Shown piece by piece: positions 24,192 through 30,730 of a DNA stretch of 42,405 bases. Under the pieces are notes generated by a model, which was not told where the DNA came from, searched no databases, and was given only the letters and a program-made list of their open reading frames with translations. The position numbers and the translations under genes are program-made. Origin of the DNA: CAYQQQ01 sp964420125 (GTDB lineage: Bacteria; Actinomycetota; Acidimicrobiia; Acidimicrobiales; Microtrichaceae); NCBI GenBank assembly GCA_964420125.1, contig CAYQQQ010000032.1:1-42405 (forward strand). The letters are read 5' to 3'. Positions within the stretch are counted from its first letter, which is position 1. Every line of letters begins with the position of its first letter.

Positions 24192-24694
24192 CAGCGGCCA
24201 CCTCCGCTCGTGGCGCTCGCCGGCGCCCACTTCCACACCAGCACCTGCGTCTCGCCGCCGTCGTCGTCGACCTCGGTGTTCAGGGTGTCGAGCACCAGCT
24301 CCATCTCCATGCCCACCTGGAGGTCGTCGACCGTGACGCCGTGCACCACCTGCCCCAGCACCACCAGCCGCTCGGCCTCGAGCTCCACCGCGGCGATGCA
24401 GAAGGGCTCGTGGGGGTCGGCGACGGCGACGTAGGGCTCCGGGGGCTGGTAGCGGGCGTCGGTGTAGGACCACAGGCGACCGTGGTTGGACAGGACGGCC
24501 TCCTCGAGCTCGGCGCCGGCGTGGCCGGGGGCCCGCGACATCACCCGTTCGGGTGGGAAGAAGTATGTGCCGCTCTCGGTGCAGCGGGTCCCGAGCAGGG
24601 CGGGTCGCCCGTCGGGCCCCTCCTCGGTGAACCAGCCGTCGACGGCGTGGCGCCGCCGTGGCCCGTTCGCTGAGGTGGTGTCGTCGCTGGTCAT
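24191..24694 (-). CDS. DUF35 OB-fold protein, partner of the thiolase
   Basis: About 167 residues. N-terminal rubredoxin-like region (LLGTRCTESGTYFFPP, about 33-48) followed by an OB fold (about 68-155: GRLWSYTDARYQPPEPY, PFCIAAVELEAERLVVLGQVV, VGMEMELVLDTL, VLVWKWAP). In DUF35 proteins such as ChsH2 this subunit binds an Ltp aldolase and often a hydratase. Here only one of the four expected zinc Cys remains (C-x2-S, and no second CxxC after FPP), so the ribbon is probably metal-free. The stop overlaps the thiolase ATG by one base. ATG with a GGGGG ribosome binding site six bases upstream. Confidence 0.82.
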   Translation of the reverse strand: MTSDDTTSANGPRRRHAVDGWFTEEGPDGRPALLGTRCTESGTYFFPPERVMSRAPGHAGAELEEAVLSNHGRLWSYTDARYQPPEPYVAVADPHEPFCIAAVELEAERLVVLGQVVHGVTVDDLQVGMEMELVLDTLNTEVDDDGGETQVLVWKWAPASATSGGGR

Positions 24695-24716
24695 GCGATG
24701 CCCCCGATGCTCCGCA

Positions 24717-24756
24717 GATCCGACGTCGATCTGACGTCGATCTGACGACCCGTCAG
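24717..24756 (-). promoter_or_regulatory. Multi-copy operator: three phased GATCTGACG half-sites plus inverted half-site
   Basis: Read on the plus strand: GATCCGACGTC (24717-24727), GATCTGACGTC (24728-24738), GATCTGACGAC (24739-24749), then CCGTCAG. The last unit completes a perfect palindrome CTGACG-ACC-CGTCAG (24742-24756). The units repeat at exactly 11 bp, about one helical turn. They overlap the likely transcription start and leader of the DUF35-thiolase operon. The same GATCTGACG...TCAG palindrome precedes ipdA (29000) and the acyl-CoA dehydrogenase pair (36694). Confidence 0.65.
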
Positions 24757-24783
24757 GCTACGCCGCGTGCGCTCGAGGTCACA
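24755..24783 (-). promoter_or_regulatory. Candidate promoter for the DUF35-thiolase operon
   Basis: Minus strand -35 TGTGAC (24778-24783), 17-base spacer, -10 TAGCCT (24755-24760). The -10 overlaps the palindrome at 24742-24756, which would suit repression by a bound dimer. Confidence 0.45.
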
Positions 24784-24789
24784 ATGCGG

Positions 24790-24816
24790 CCAACGACCGA
24801 CGGCAACGGTCGTTGG
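24790..24816. promoter_or_regulatory. Perfect 10-bp inverted repeat CCAACGACCG-N7-CGGTCGTTGG
   Basis: Lies just upstream of the TAGTGT box of the LLM oxidoreductase gene, covering the -35 region and spacer. It is unrelated in sequence to the GATCTGACG operator, implying a second regulator in the same 135-base divergent region. Confidence 0.6.
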
Positions 24817-24817
24817 C

Positions 24818-24823
24818 TAGTGT
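24818..24823 (+). promoter_or_regulatory. Candidate -10 element (TAGTGT) for the LLM oxidoreductase
   Basis: TAGTGT with six bases to the ATG at 24830 and no ribosome binding site: a leaderless arrangement. Confidence 0.5.
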
Positions 24824-24829
24824 CCGCCC

Positions 24830-25729
24830 ATGCAGAACCCCCACATCGACCTTGGCACCTACGGGATCTGGACCGGCGCCCTGGATGCTCAGCCATCGAC
24901 CGTCGCCCGCGAGTGCGCTGCGGAGATCGAGGAGCTCGGCTTCGGCGCCCTGTGGATCCCCGAGACGGTCTTCCGCGACGTCTTCCTCCACGCCCTGATG
25001 CTGCTGGAGGCCACCGCGGAGCTGAAGGTCGCCACCGGCATCGCCAACCGCTACGCCCGTGACGCACTCACCACCAACGCCGCCAAGGAGACCCTGAACG
25101 AGGCCCACCCGAGTCGGTTCCTGCTGGGTCTCGGCGTGAGCCACGGCCACCTGGTGGCGAGGGTGCGCAAGCAGGAGTACTCACGGCCCTACAGCGCCAT
25201 GGTGGAGTACCTGGACCGCATGGAGTCCGCGCTGTTCTTCGCCCCGAAGGGAGAGCCGCCGGCGCAGATGGTCCTCGCCGCGCTGGGGCCGAAGATGCTG
25301 CGGCTGGCGGCCGAGCGCACCGCCGGGGCGCATCCCTACTTCGTGCCTCCGGAGCACACCGTCCTCGCTCGGGAGGTGATGGGCTCCGAACCGCTGCTGG
25401 CCGTGGAGCAGATGATCGTGCTCGACACGGATCCCACAAGGGCGAGAGCCACGGCACGGGCCCACATGGCGATCTACCTCGGCCTGCCGAACTACGCCAA
25501 CAACCTCAAGCGCCTGGGCTTCGAGGACTCGGACTTCGCGGACGGCGGCTCCGACCGGGTGGTGGATGCCGTGGTGGCCTGGGGGACCATGGACGCCGCC
25601 CTGGGTCGGGTGCAGGACCACCTCGATGCCGGCGCCGACCACGTGTGCATCCAGGTGCTGGATGCCGACGTGTCCCACCTTCCCCGCCGCGAGTGGGGCG
25701 AGCTCGCCGATGCCCTCGCGCTGAGGTGA
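24830..25729 (+). CDS. LLM-class F420-dependent oxidoreductase
   Basis: About 299 residues, luciferase-like TIM barrel. Seen: IEELGFGALWIPE (strand/loop contacting the cofactor), VATGIANRYARDALTTNAAKETL, HPSRFLLGLGVSH, MVLAALGPKMLRLAAERTAGAHPYFVPPEH. This pattern fits the TIGR03620-like F420 subfamily of actinobacteria, with F420 rather than FMN as hydride carrier. It probably oxidises or reduces a steroid-derived or other lipid CoA intermediate, judged only from its divergent position to the DUF35-thiolase pair, an arrangement I recall from Rv3520c-Rv3521. Substrate not determinable. Confidence 0.85.
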   Translation: MQNPHIDLGTYGIWTGALDAQPSTVARECAAEIEELGFGALWIPETVFRDVFLHALMLLEATAELKVATGIANRYARDALTTNAAKETLNEAHPSRFLLGLGVSHGHLVARVRKQEYSRPYSAMVEYLDRMESALFFAPKGEPPAQMVLAALGPKMLRLAAERTAGAHPYFVPPEHTVLAREVMGSEPLLAVEQMIVLDTDPTRARATARAHMAIYLGLPNYANNLKRLGFEDSDFADGGSDRVVDAVVAWGTMDAALGRVQDHLDAGADHVCIQVLDADVSHLPRREWGELADALALR

Positions 25730-25783
25730 GCCACGCCGAGCGGGTGCGCGTGCGACGCGGTCGCGGCCTTCGAGCCGGGGCCG

Positions 25784-26293
25784 TCACTCCCGCTCGGTGC
25801 GGAACCACCACCAGGCGAGCATCCCGGCGCTGAGCGTCGCCAGCAGCAGCAGGAGCACCCCCAGCTTCGCTGCGGTGGTCGGCCCCGCGTCGTCGCCGAT
25901 CAGCCGGACCTCCAGCAGCACCGGCTCCGGGCGCGCCTCCTGCTCGGAGCTCGCCAGCGGTGTGAGGTCGAGCTGGTCGGGATCCACCGAGTAGTCGACG
26001 GTCTCGTCGACCGTCTGGGTGTTCTGCGGTCGCCGCAGCCAGGCGATCGCCGAGGCGAGGTTGGAGCCCGGCAGCGACAACGTCAAGGTGACCTCCCCGT
26101 CGTCGTCGCCGGCGGACTCGCCGACCTGTCGGGCGTCCCAGGAGGACTCGGCCTCGGCGGTGACGTCCTGGCGGACCGAGTCGACCGCCACCCCCTCCCC
26201 GAGCTGCAGCACGACGACGGCATCCGCGTCGCCCGTGTCCAGCGCGCCGCCGCGCTGGAGCAGGACCACGCCCGCGGCCACGGCGGCCAGCAC
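25784..26293 (-). CDS. Small envelope protein with N- and C-terminal membrane segments
   Basis: At least 169 residues. Hydrophobic N-terminus (VLAAVAAGVVLLQ), an acidic extracytoplasmic middle with two beta-rich stretches (AVVVLQLGEGVAVDSV, GEVTLTLSLPGSNLASAIAWL), then a C-terminal helix (KLGVLLLLLATLSAGMLAWWWF) and a short cytosolic TERE tail. Lies 42-63 bases downstream of the DUF4349 gene on the same strand. GTG 26293 is the first conventional start, but it cuts off a natural n-region: upstream codons read ATC-TTC-AAG-AAG-CTC. A TAGTGT box six bases before that ATC (26312-26314), as in the LLM promoter, makes ATC initiation possible. Family not recognised. Confidence 0.65.
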   Translation of the reverse strand: MLAAVAAGVVLLQRGGALDTGDADAVVVLQLGEGVAVDSVRQDVTAEAESSWDARQVGESAGDDDGEVTLTLSLPGSNLASAIAWLRRPQNTQTVDETVDYSVDPDQLDLTPLASSEQEARPEPVLLEVRLIGDDAGPTTAAKLGVLLLLLATLSAGMLAWWWFRTERE

Positions 26294-26320
26294 GAGGAGG
26301 AGCTTCTTGAAGATGGCTCC

Positions 26321-26326
26321 ACACTA
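26321..26326 (-). promoter_or_regulatory. Candidate -10 element (TAGTGT) before the small envelope protein
   Basis: Identical hexamer and six-base spacing as at the LLM gene, but pointing at an ATC codon rather than ATG. The TAG within it is also the in-frame stop that bounds the reading frame. Confidence 0.35.
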
Positions 26327-26356
26327 CGAAACGGCCGTGGCCACCTGGGCGACCGC

Positions 26357-27316
26357 TCACCCGGCCGCTTCGGCGGGGGTGTGCCGCCCCCGCCGGCGGT
26401 GCCGCTGCCATGCGAGCACCGCCCCGAGCGCCGCGACCACCGGCAGGAAGGGCACGACGAAGCCGAATGCAGCCAGGACGTTCCGGACCACCTCGGTGGC
26501 GGCATCGACTCCCGTCTCCAGCCCCGTGGAGAACCCCACGTCGGGGTCGTCGACGACCGGTGGGCTCACGCTCTCCGAGCCGAAGCTCACCGTAACCGTG
26601 GCGTACTCGATCTGGTCGGCGAGCGCGGTGCGCTGCGCCTCCAGGGACGCGGCCTCGGCCTCCCGTGCGGTCAGCTCCCCCTCGAGCTCCACGATCGCCG
26701 CGGTGTCGGTGGCCGTGGCCAGGAAGCTGCGGAGCCTCTCGATGCTGGTCTCGAGGGTGGCTAGGCGGCTGTCCAGGTCGGCCACCTCGGTGGTCACGTC
26801 CTGGCTGCCCACGTCCCGGGTCGTGACCTCGCCCAGGCCGGCCAGCTCGTCCATGACCGCGTCGAAGGCCTGCGGGGGAACCCGGTACACCGCACGCCCC
26901 GAGGTGTCGATGCCCTGGGTGTTGTCCACCGACTCCTCGGCGACGAAGCCGCCGGCTCGCTGCACGATCTCCTGCGCGTCGGCGAGGGCCTCGTCCATGC
27001 CCTCGACCTCGATCGCCAGCGAGCCGTCGAGGATCACCGACCGGGAGTCGGTTCCGAACGATGCCGTCGAGGTCGCGACCTCGGTGCCCGTCGCCTCCTC
27101 CCCCGACGGGTCGGCGGCAGCGACCCGGCCGTCCGGGACGTCGTCGCCGATCTCCGGCGGCGCGTCGCCGGTGGCGTCGTAGCTCGCTTCGGATCCCGAG
27201 TCCTGGTCGCTCGAGCACGCACCCAGACCCAGACCCAGTGCGGACGCCAGTGCGACCAGGATGGCCAGCAGCGGCCGGTGAGCGGTCCGCCGCGTGCGCT
27301 GCGGTGTCGTTGTCAT
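26357..27316 (-). CDS. DUF4349 lipoprotein
   Basis: About 319 residues. Signal peptide ending in lipobox LGAC (Cys about 34), an acidic linker, then the DUF4349 domain (about 85-270): SVILDGSLAIEVEGMDEALADA, VQRAGGFVAEES, a VYRVPPQAFDAVMDELAGLG strand-helix, TEVADLDSRLATLETSIERLRSFLA and a coiled coil (about 195-235), then YATVTVSFGSE. A final membrane helix (VVPFLPVVAALGAVLAW) and a basic tail follow, so both ends are membrane-anchored. The family is of unknown function and often sits in the cell envelope. Perfect AGGAGGT six bases before the ATG predicts strong translation. Divergent from the EchA20-like gene. Confidence 0.88.
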   Translation of the reverse strand: MTTTPQRTRRTAHRPLLAILVALASALGLGLGACSSDQDSGSEASYDATGDAPPEIGDDVPDGRVAAADPSGEEATGTEVATSTASFGTDSRSVILDGSLAIEVEGMDEALADAQEIVQRAGGFVAEESVDNTQGIDTSGRAVYRVPPQAFDAVMDELAGLGEVTTRDVGSQDVTTEVADLDSRLATLETSIERLRSFLATATDTAAIVELEGELTAREAEAASLEAQRTALADQIEYATVTVSFGSESVSPPVVDDPDVGFSTGLETGVDAATEVVRNVLAAFGFVVPFLPVVAALGAVLAWQRHRRRGRHTPAEAAG

Positions 27317-27441
27317 CGCGGTACCTCCTGTCGATGCCGTGCTTCGGCCTGTCGGTGTGGTGCCAGCTCTGACGTCCGGACCTCGGATTCGGTTCCCGGC
27401 TGTGGGCGTGGGGGGACGCGCTGTACGGTCGGTGGCCGTCG

Positions 27442-27457
27442 CGCCGCCCCGGCGGCG
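27442..27457 (+). other. GC-only hairpin in the leader of the EchA20-like gene
   Basis: CGCCGCC-CC-GGCGGCG lies about 40 bases before the ATG, between a possible TACGGT -10 box (27424-27429) and the GGGAGC ribosome binding site. It may fold in the mRNA leader; no known riboswitch is recognised. Confidence 0.3.
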
Positions 27458-27495
27458 TCGACCGGCAGCCGACTCTGGACACACGGGAGCACGAC

Positions 27496-28254
27496 ATGGG
27501 CATCACGCTCGACATCGCCGAGGGCATCGCCGAGGTGGTGATGGACCACCCACCCGTCAACGCGCTCACCGTGGCGGGCTGGTTCGAGCTGGCCGAGGTG
27601 CTCACCGGTGCGGGCCGGGACCCGTCGGTCGGGGCGCTGGTGCTGCGAGCCGAGGGCCGGGGCTTCAACGCCGGGGTGGACATCAAGGAGATGCAGTCCA
27701 CGGAGGGCTTCGATGCGCTGCTGGGAGCGAACCGGGGCTGCTACGCGGCCTTCAAGGCGGTCTACGAGTGCGAGGTGCCGGTGATCGCCGCGGTCCACGG
27801 CTTCTGCCTCGGTGGCGGCATCGGCCTGGTGGGCAACGCGGACGTGATCGTGGCGGCCGAGGGAGCCACCTTCGGCCTGCCGGAGGTGAACCAGGGTGCG
27901 CTCGGGGCGGCCACCCACCTGGCCCGCCTGGTGCCCCAGCACCGGATGCGGGAGATGGTCTACACCGCAGAGTCGGTGCCGGCGGAGCTGCTGGCCCAGT
28001 GGGGTTCGGTGTCGCGGGTGGTGCCCCCGGCGGAGCTGCGCGACGCCGCGTACGAGATCGCCGCCAAGATCTGCTCGAAGTCCACCACGGTGATCCGTCG
28101 GGCGAAGGAGTCGCTCAACGGCATCGACCCGGTCGACGTGAACCGCAGCTACCGCTTCGAGCAGGGGTTCACCTTCGAGCTCAACCTGACAGGCGTGTCC
28201 GACGAGGCCCGGGACGCCTTCGTCGAGAAGCGCCCGCCGGGCACCACCGGCTGA
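27496..28254 (+). CDS. echA20: Enoyl-CoA hydratase/isomerase family, EchA20-like
   Basis: About 252 residues, crotonase fold. Oxyanion-hole segments are FNAGVDIKEMQ (about 56-66) and HGFCLGGGIGLVGNADVIVAAE (about 96-117), with FGLPEVNQGALGAATHLARLV after. EchA20 is known to hydrolyse ring D of the bicyclic CoA thioester HIEC-CoA during steroid CD-ring breakdown, giving the substrate of IpdAB. The assignment to EchA20 rests on proximity to ipdABC (1.3 kb downstream, same strand, separated by one minus-strand gene) and on general similarity; a generic enoyl-CoA hydratase cannot be excluded. ATG with GGGAGC seven bases upstream. Ends 25 bases before the convergent lipoprotein stop. Confidence 0.7.
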   Translation: MGITLDIAEGIAEVVMDHPPVNALTVAGWFELAEVLTGAGRDPSVGALVLRAEGRGFNAGVDIKEMQSTEGFDALLGANRGCYAAFKAVYECEVPVIAAVHGFCLGGGIGLVGNADVIVAAEGATFGLPEVNQGALGAATHLARLVPQHRMREMVYTAESVPAELLAQWGSVSRVVPPAELRDAAYEIAAKICSKSTTVIRRAKESLNGIDPVDVNRSYRFEQGFTFELNLTGVSDEARDAFVEKRPPGTTG

Positions 28255-28279
28255 GCACGAGGCGTCTCGGGGGGATGGC

Positions 28280-28900
28280 TCAGGGGGCGGCGGGCTCGCT
28301 GCCCGCGCCGGCGCACTCCTGGGCGTGGGTCTCGAAGTAGGAGTTCAGCGCCATGTTGAAGTCCTCCCACTCGGGGATGTCGGGGCCCTCTCCGGCGAAG
28401 TCCAGCGCCTCGGCCGAGTAGTCGACGCTGGCGGCGTACTCGGTCAGCGCCTGGCCGGCGTTGCGCAACACCTCGGCCTCGGCGGGGTCGGTGGTGGTGT
28501 CGGCGGCCTTGCTCCCCACCAGCACCAGGAACTCCACCGCCTGGCGGTTCTGGTCCGGGGTGGACGGATCGGGCAGGTCCGAGATCTGGGAGACGGAGTT
28601 GATGACGTCGCAGGGCGCCTGTGCGGCGTTGAGCTCCTCGACGACGGGCTGCAGGGCGGTGGTGAACTCCTCGTCGGTCACGGTGGTGGGGACGGTGGAC
28701 TCGGTGCTCTCCGGTGGCTGGGTCGTCTCGGTCGGCTCGGTCGATTCGGTCGACTCCTCACCTTCGGCCTTCGCCTCGGACTTCTCGGTGGTCGTGGACT
28801 CGTCGGCCTTCTCGCCGTCGTCGCTGCAGGCCGCGGCTCCCAGGCCGACGAGGAGCACGGGGACGAAGGACGAGGTCAGCAGGCGGCGTAGCGGCGACAT
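28280..28900 (-). CDS. Small lipoprotein with acidic Thr/Glu/Ser linker
   Basis: About 206 residues. Signal peptide LLTSSFVPVLLVGLGAAAC with lipobox Cys near 25, then a low-complexity linker rich in Glu, Ser and Thr (about 27-75), and a globular helical domain (about 75-200) beginning TDEEFTTALQPVVEELNA and containing two Cys (APCDVI near the start, AQECAG at the end) that may form a disulfide. Exported and membrane-tethered; function unknown. GGGAG lies six bases before the ATG. A TAGGCT box on the minus strand (28937-28942) could be its -10. Divergent from ipdA, so any regulator bound at 29000-29020 is unlikely to cover its promoter. Confidence 0.75.
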   Translation of the reverse strand: MSPLRRLLTSSFVPVLLVGLGAAACSDDGEKADESTTTEKSEAKAEGEESTESTEPTETTQPPESTESTVPTTVTDEEFTTALQPVVEELNAAQAPCDVINSVSQISDLPDPSTPDQNRQAVEFLVLVGSKAADTTTDPAEAEVLRNAGQALTEYAASVDYSAEALDFAGEGPDIPEWEDFNMALNSYFETHAQECAGAGSEPAAP

Positions 28901-28964
28901 GGAGGACTCCCGGGAGGTCGTGGCATCGGTCGGCGCAGCCTACCGTCGTGCGCGGGAGGTGCCG

Positions 28965-28994
28965 TTCGACCGGGCCGGCGCTCCCCGCTAGGTT
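28965..28994 (+). promoter_or_regulatory. Candidate promoter for ipdABC
   Basis: -35 TTCGAC (28965-28970), 18-base spacer, -10 TAGGTT (28989-28994). The predicted start near 29001 falls at the edge of the shared palindromic operator. Confidence 0.45.
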
Positions 28995-28999
28995 CTCAG

Positions 29000-29020
29000 G
29001 ATCTGACGGGTCATCAGATC
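29000..29020. promoter_or_regulatory. Palindromic operator before ipdA (GATCTGACG-type)
   Basis: Arms GATCTGA (29000-29006) and TCAGATC (29014-29020) with CGGGTCA between; CTGACG/CATCAG has one mismatch. Same left arm as the sites at 24739 and 36694. It overlaps the predicted +1, a classical repressor position. Confidence 0.65.
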
Positions 29021-29039
29021 GAGCCCGAGGGGAGGCCGG

Positions 29040-29933
29040 ATGCCAGGCGCGGACAAGCGCACGAGCGAACACGAGGCGGTCGGGGAGCTCCGATCCGGCA
29101 TGACCGTGGGCATCGGCGGGTGGGGCAGCCGCCGCAAGCCGATGTCGGTGGTCCGAGAGATCCTGCGCAGCGACGTCACCGATCTCACCGTGGTCGCCTA
29201 CGGCGGACCCGACGTGGGGCTGCTGTGCAGGGCCGGGAAGGTGGCCAGGGTCATCTCGGGGTTCGTGTCGCTCGACACCATCCCCCTCGAACCCCACTAC
29301 CGCGCCGCTCGCCAGCAGGGCACCGTCGAGGCGGAGGAGTGGGACGAGGGCATGCTGCTGCTGGGCCTCCAGGCGGCCGCCTGGCGCCTGCCCTTCCTCC
29401 CCACCCGTGCGGGGCTGGGCTCGGACGTGCCCCGGGTGATGGACCGGTTCCGCACCGTGTCGTCGCCCTACCCCGAACCGGTCAGCGGTGAGCACGAGGA
29501 GCTCCTGGCCGTGCCGGCGCTCGAGCTCGACGTGGCCTTCGTGCACCAGCACCGTGCGGACCGGTCGGGCAACTGCCTGTGGCTCGGCGAGGATCCCTTC
29601 ATGGACGACCTGTTCGTGCGGGCCGCCCGCCAGGCGTTCGTGAGCTGCGAGCGGGTGGTGCCCACCGAGGACCTGGCATCGGCGGCCGACGTCACGCACC
29701 TGGGCATCTCCCGGCTCGACGTCGACGGGGTGATCGAGGCGCCCGGTGGTGCCCACTTCACCGAGTGCCCCCCCGACTACGGGCGCGACGAGGCCTTCCA
29801 GCGCCGCTACGCCGCCACCGCCGGCGACGACGACGCCTGGGACGCGTTCCGAGCCGAGCTCCTCGACATCGACGAGGCCGGCTACCGGGCCAAGGTGGCC
29901 GAGCTGGCGGAGACCGGCGGAGGTGCGCGGTGA
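29040..29933 (+). CDS. ipdA: IpdA, alpha subunit of COCHEA-CoA hydrolase (steroid ring C)
   Basis: About 297 residues, class I CoA-transferase fold. N-terminal GMTVGIGGWGSRRKPMSVVREIL is typical of IpdA, followed by DLTVVAYGGPDVGLL, GFVSLDTIPLEPHY, and EAEEWDEGMLLLGLQAAAWRLPF. A Glu near residue 103 in the latter matches the position of the acid reported as essential in the M. tuberculosis enzyme (recalled, not aligned). With IpdB it forms a heterotetramer that hydrolytically opens the last steroid ring despite its CoA-transferase ancestry. GGGGAGG precedes the ATG. The stop overlaps the ipdB GTG (GTGA), consistent with stoichiometric synthesis. A shared operator lies just upstream. Confidence 0.88.
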   Translation: MPGADKRTSEHEAVGELRSGMTVGIGGWGSRRKPMSVVREILRSDVTDLTVVAYGGPDVGLLCRAGKVARVISGFVSLDTIPLEPHYRAARQQGTVEAEEWDEGMLLLGLQAAAWRLPFLPTRAGLGSDVPRVMDRFRTVSSPYPEPVSGEHEELLAVPALELDVAFVHQHRADRSGNCLWLGEDPFMDDLFVRAARQAFVSCERVVPTEDLASAADVTHLGISRLDVDGVIEAPGGAHFTECPPDYGRDEAFQRRYAATAGDDDAWDAFRAELLDIDEAGYRAKVAELAETGGGAR

Positions 29934-30730
29934 GCGACGCGACGAGCTCCGGGCCGCGGCGGGCGGACGTCTGCGCCGTGGCCATCGCCGAGGTGTTCCG
30001 TGGCGACGGCGAGCGGCTCTGCAACCCCATCGGCAACCTGCCGCTCATCGGTGGCCGCTTGGCTGCGGCCACCTTCGAAGCAGAGCTGGCGCTCACCGAC
30101 GGCTTCTACACGCTGATCGACGACGTGCCCCCTGTGGGCCTCGCCGAGCCCGATCGGCTGGCGAGTCGCACGGTGGCGCACTGGAACCCGTACCGCGCCA
30201 TGTTCTCCTTGCTGTGGCACGGGAAGCGGCACGTGATGATGGGGGCCACCCAGGTCGACCGGCACGGCAACCAGAACATCGCGGCGATCGGCGACTGGCA
30301 CCGGCCCCGCAGCCAGCTGCTGGGGTTCCGTGGGGCACCGGGCAACACCATCAACCACACCACCAGCTACTGGGTCCCCCGCCACAGCCCGAAGGTGTTC
30401 GTGGAGGCGGTCGACGTCGTGTGCGGCATCGGCTACGACCGTGCCGCCCAGCTGGGTCCGGTCGCCGCGCGGTTCCACGAGGTGCGCCGGGTGGTGTCCG
30501 ATCTGGCGGTGCTCGACTTCGAGGCCACCGACGACCGGGGCGTCCCGGTCATGCGGTTGCGGTCGGTGCACCCCGGCGTCGGCGTGGAGGAGGTGCAGGA
30601 GGCGACCGGCTTCGAGCTGGTCGTGCCCGAGGTGGTCGCCGAGTCCCGGCCGCCCGACGAGGTGGAGCTGGGGGAGCTGGAGCGGATCGACCCCGACGGC
30701 CTGCGCTTCGCCGAGGTGCCGGATCCGTGA
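29930..30730 (+). CDS. ipdB: IpdB, beta subunit of COCHEA-CoA hydrolase
   Basis: About 266 residues, CoA-transferase beta-type fold. Family-typical stretches: ADVCAVAIAEVFRGDGE, CNPIGNLPLIGGRLAAATFE, LTDGFYTLIDDVPPVG, HVMMGATQVDRHGNQNIAAIGDW, GAPGNTINHTTSYWVPRHSP. It pairs with the adjacent IpdA. GTG start overlaps the ipdA stop and its TGA overlaps the ipdC start, both as GTGA. The usual catalytic Glu of true CoA-transferases is not apparent in the expected loop, which agrees with a hydrolase role. Confidence 0.88.
   Translation: MSDATSSGPRRADVCAVAIAEVFRGDGERLCNPIGNLPLIGGRLAAATFEAELALTDGFYTLIDDVPPVGLAEPDRLASRTVAHWNPYRAMFSLLWHGKRHVMMGATQVDRHGNQNIAAIGDWHRPRSQLLGFRGAPGNTINHTTSYWVPRHSPKVFVEAVDVVCGIGYDRAAQLGPVAARFHEVRRVVSDLAVLDFEATDDRGVPVMRLRSVHPGVGVEEVQEATGFELVVPEVVAESRPPDEVELGELERIDPDGLRFAEVPDP

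Noticed and set aside
25752..25764. Hairpin GCGAC-GCG-GTCGC after the LLM gene as a terminator
   Set aside because: Five-bp stem without a T tract in GC-rich DNA; too easily formed by chance.
27368..27380. GATCTGACG-type operator before the EchA20-like gene
   Set aside because: Only a CTGACG half-site is present; there is no inverted partner and no GATC flank.
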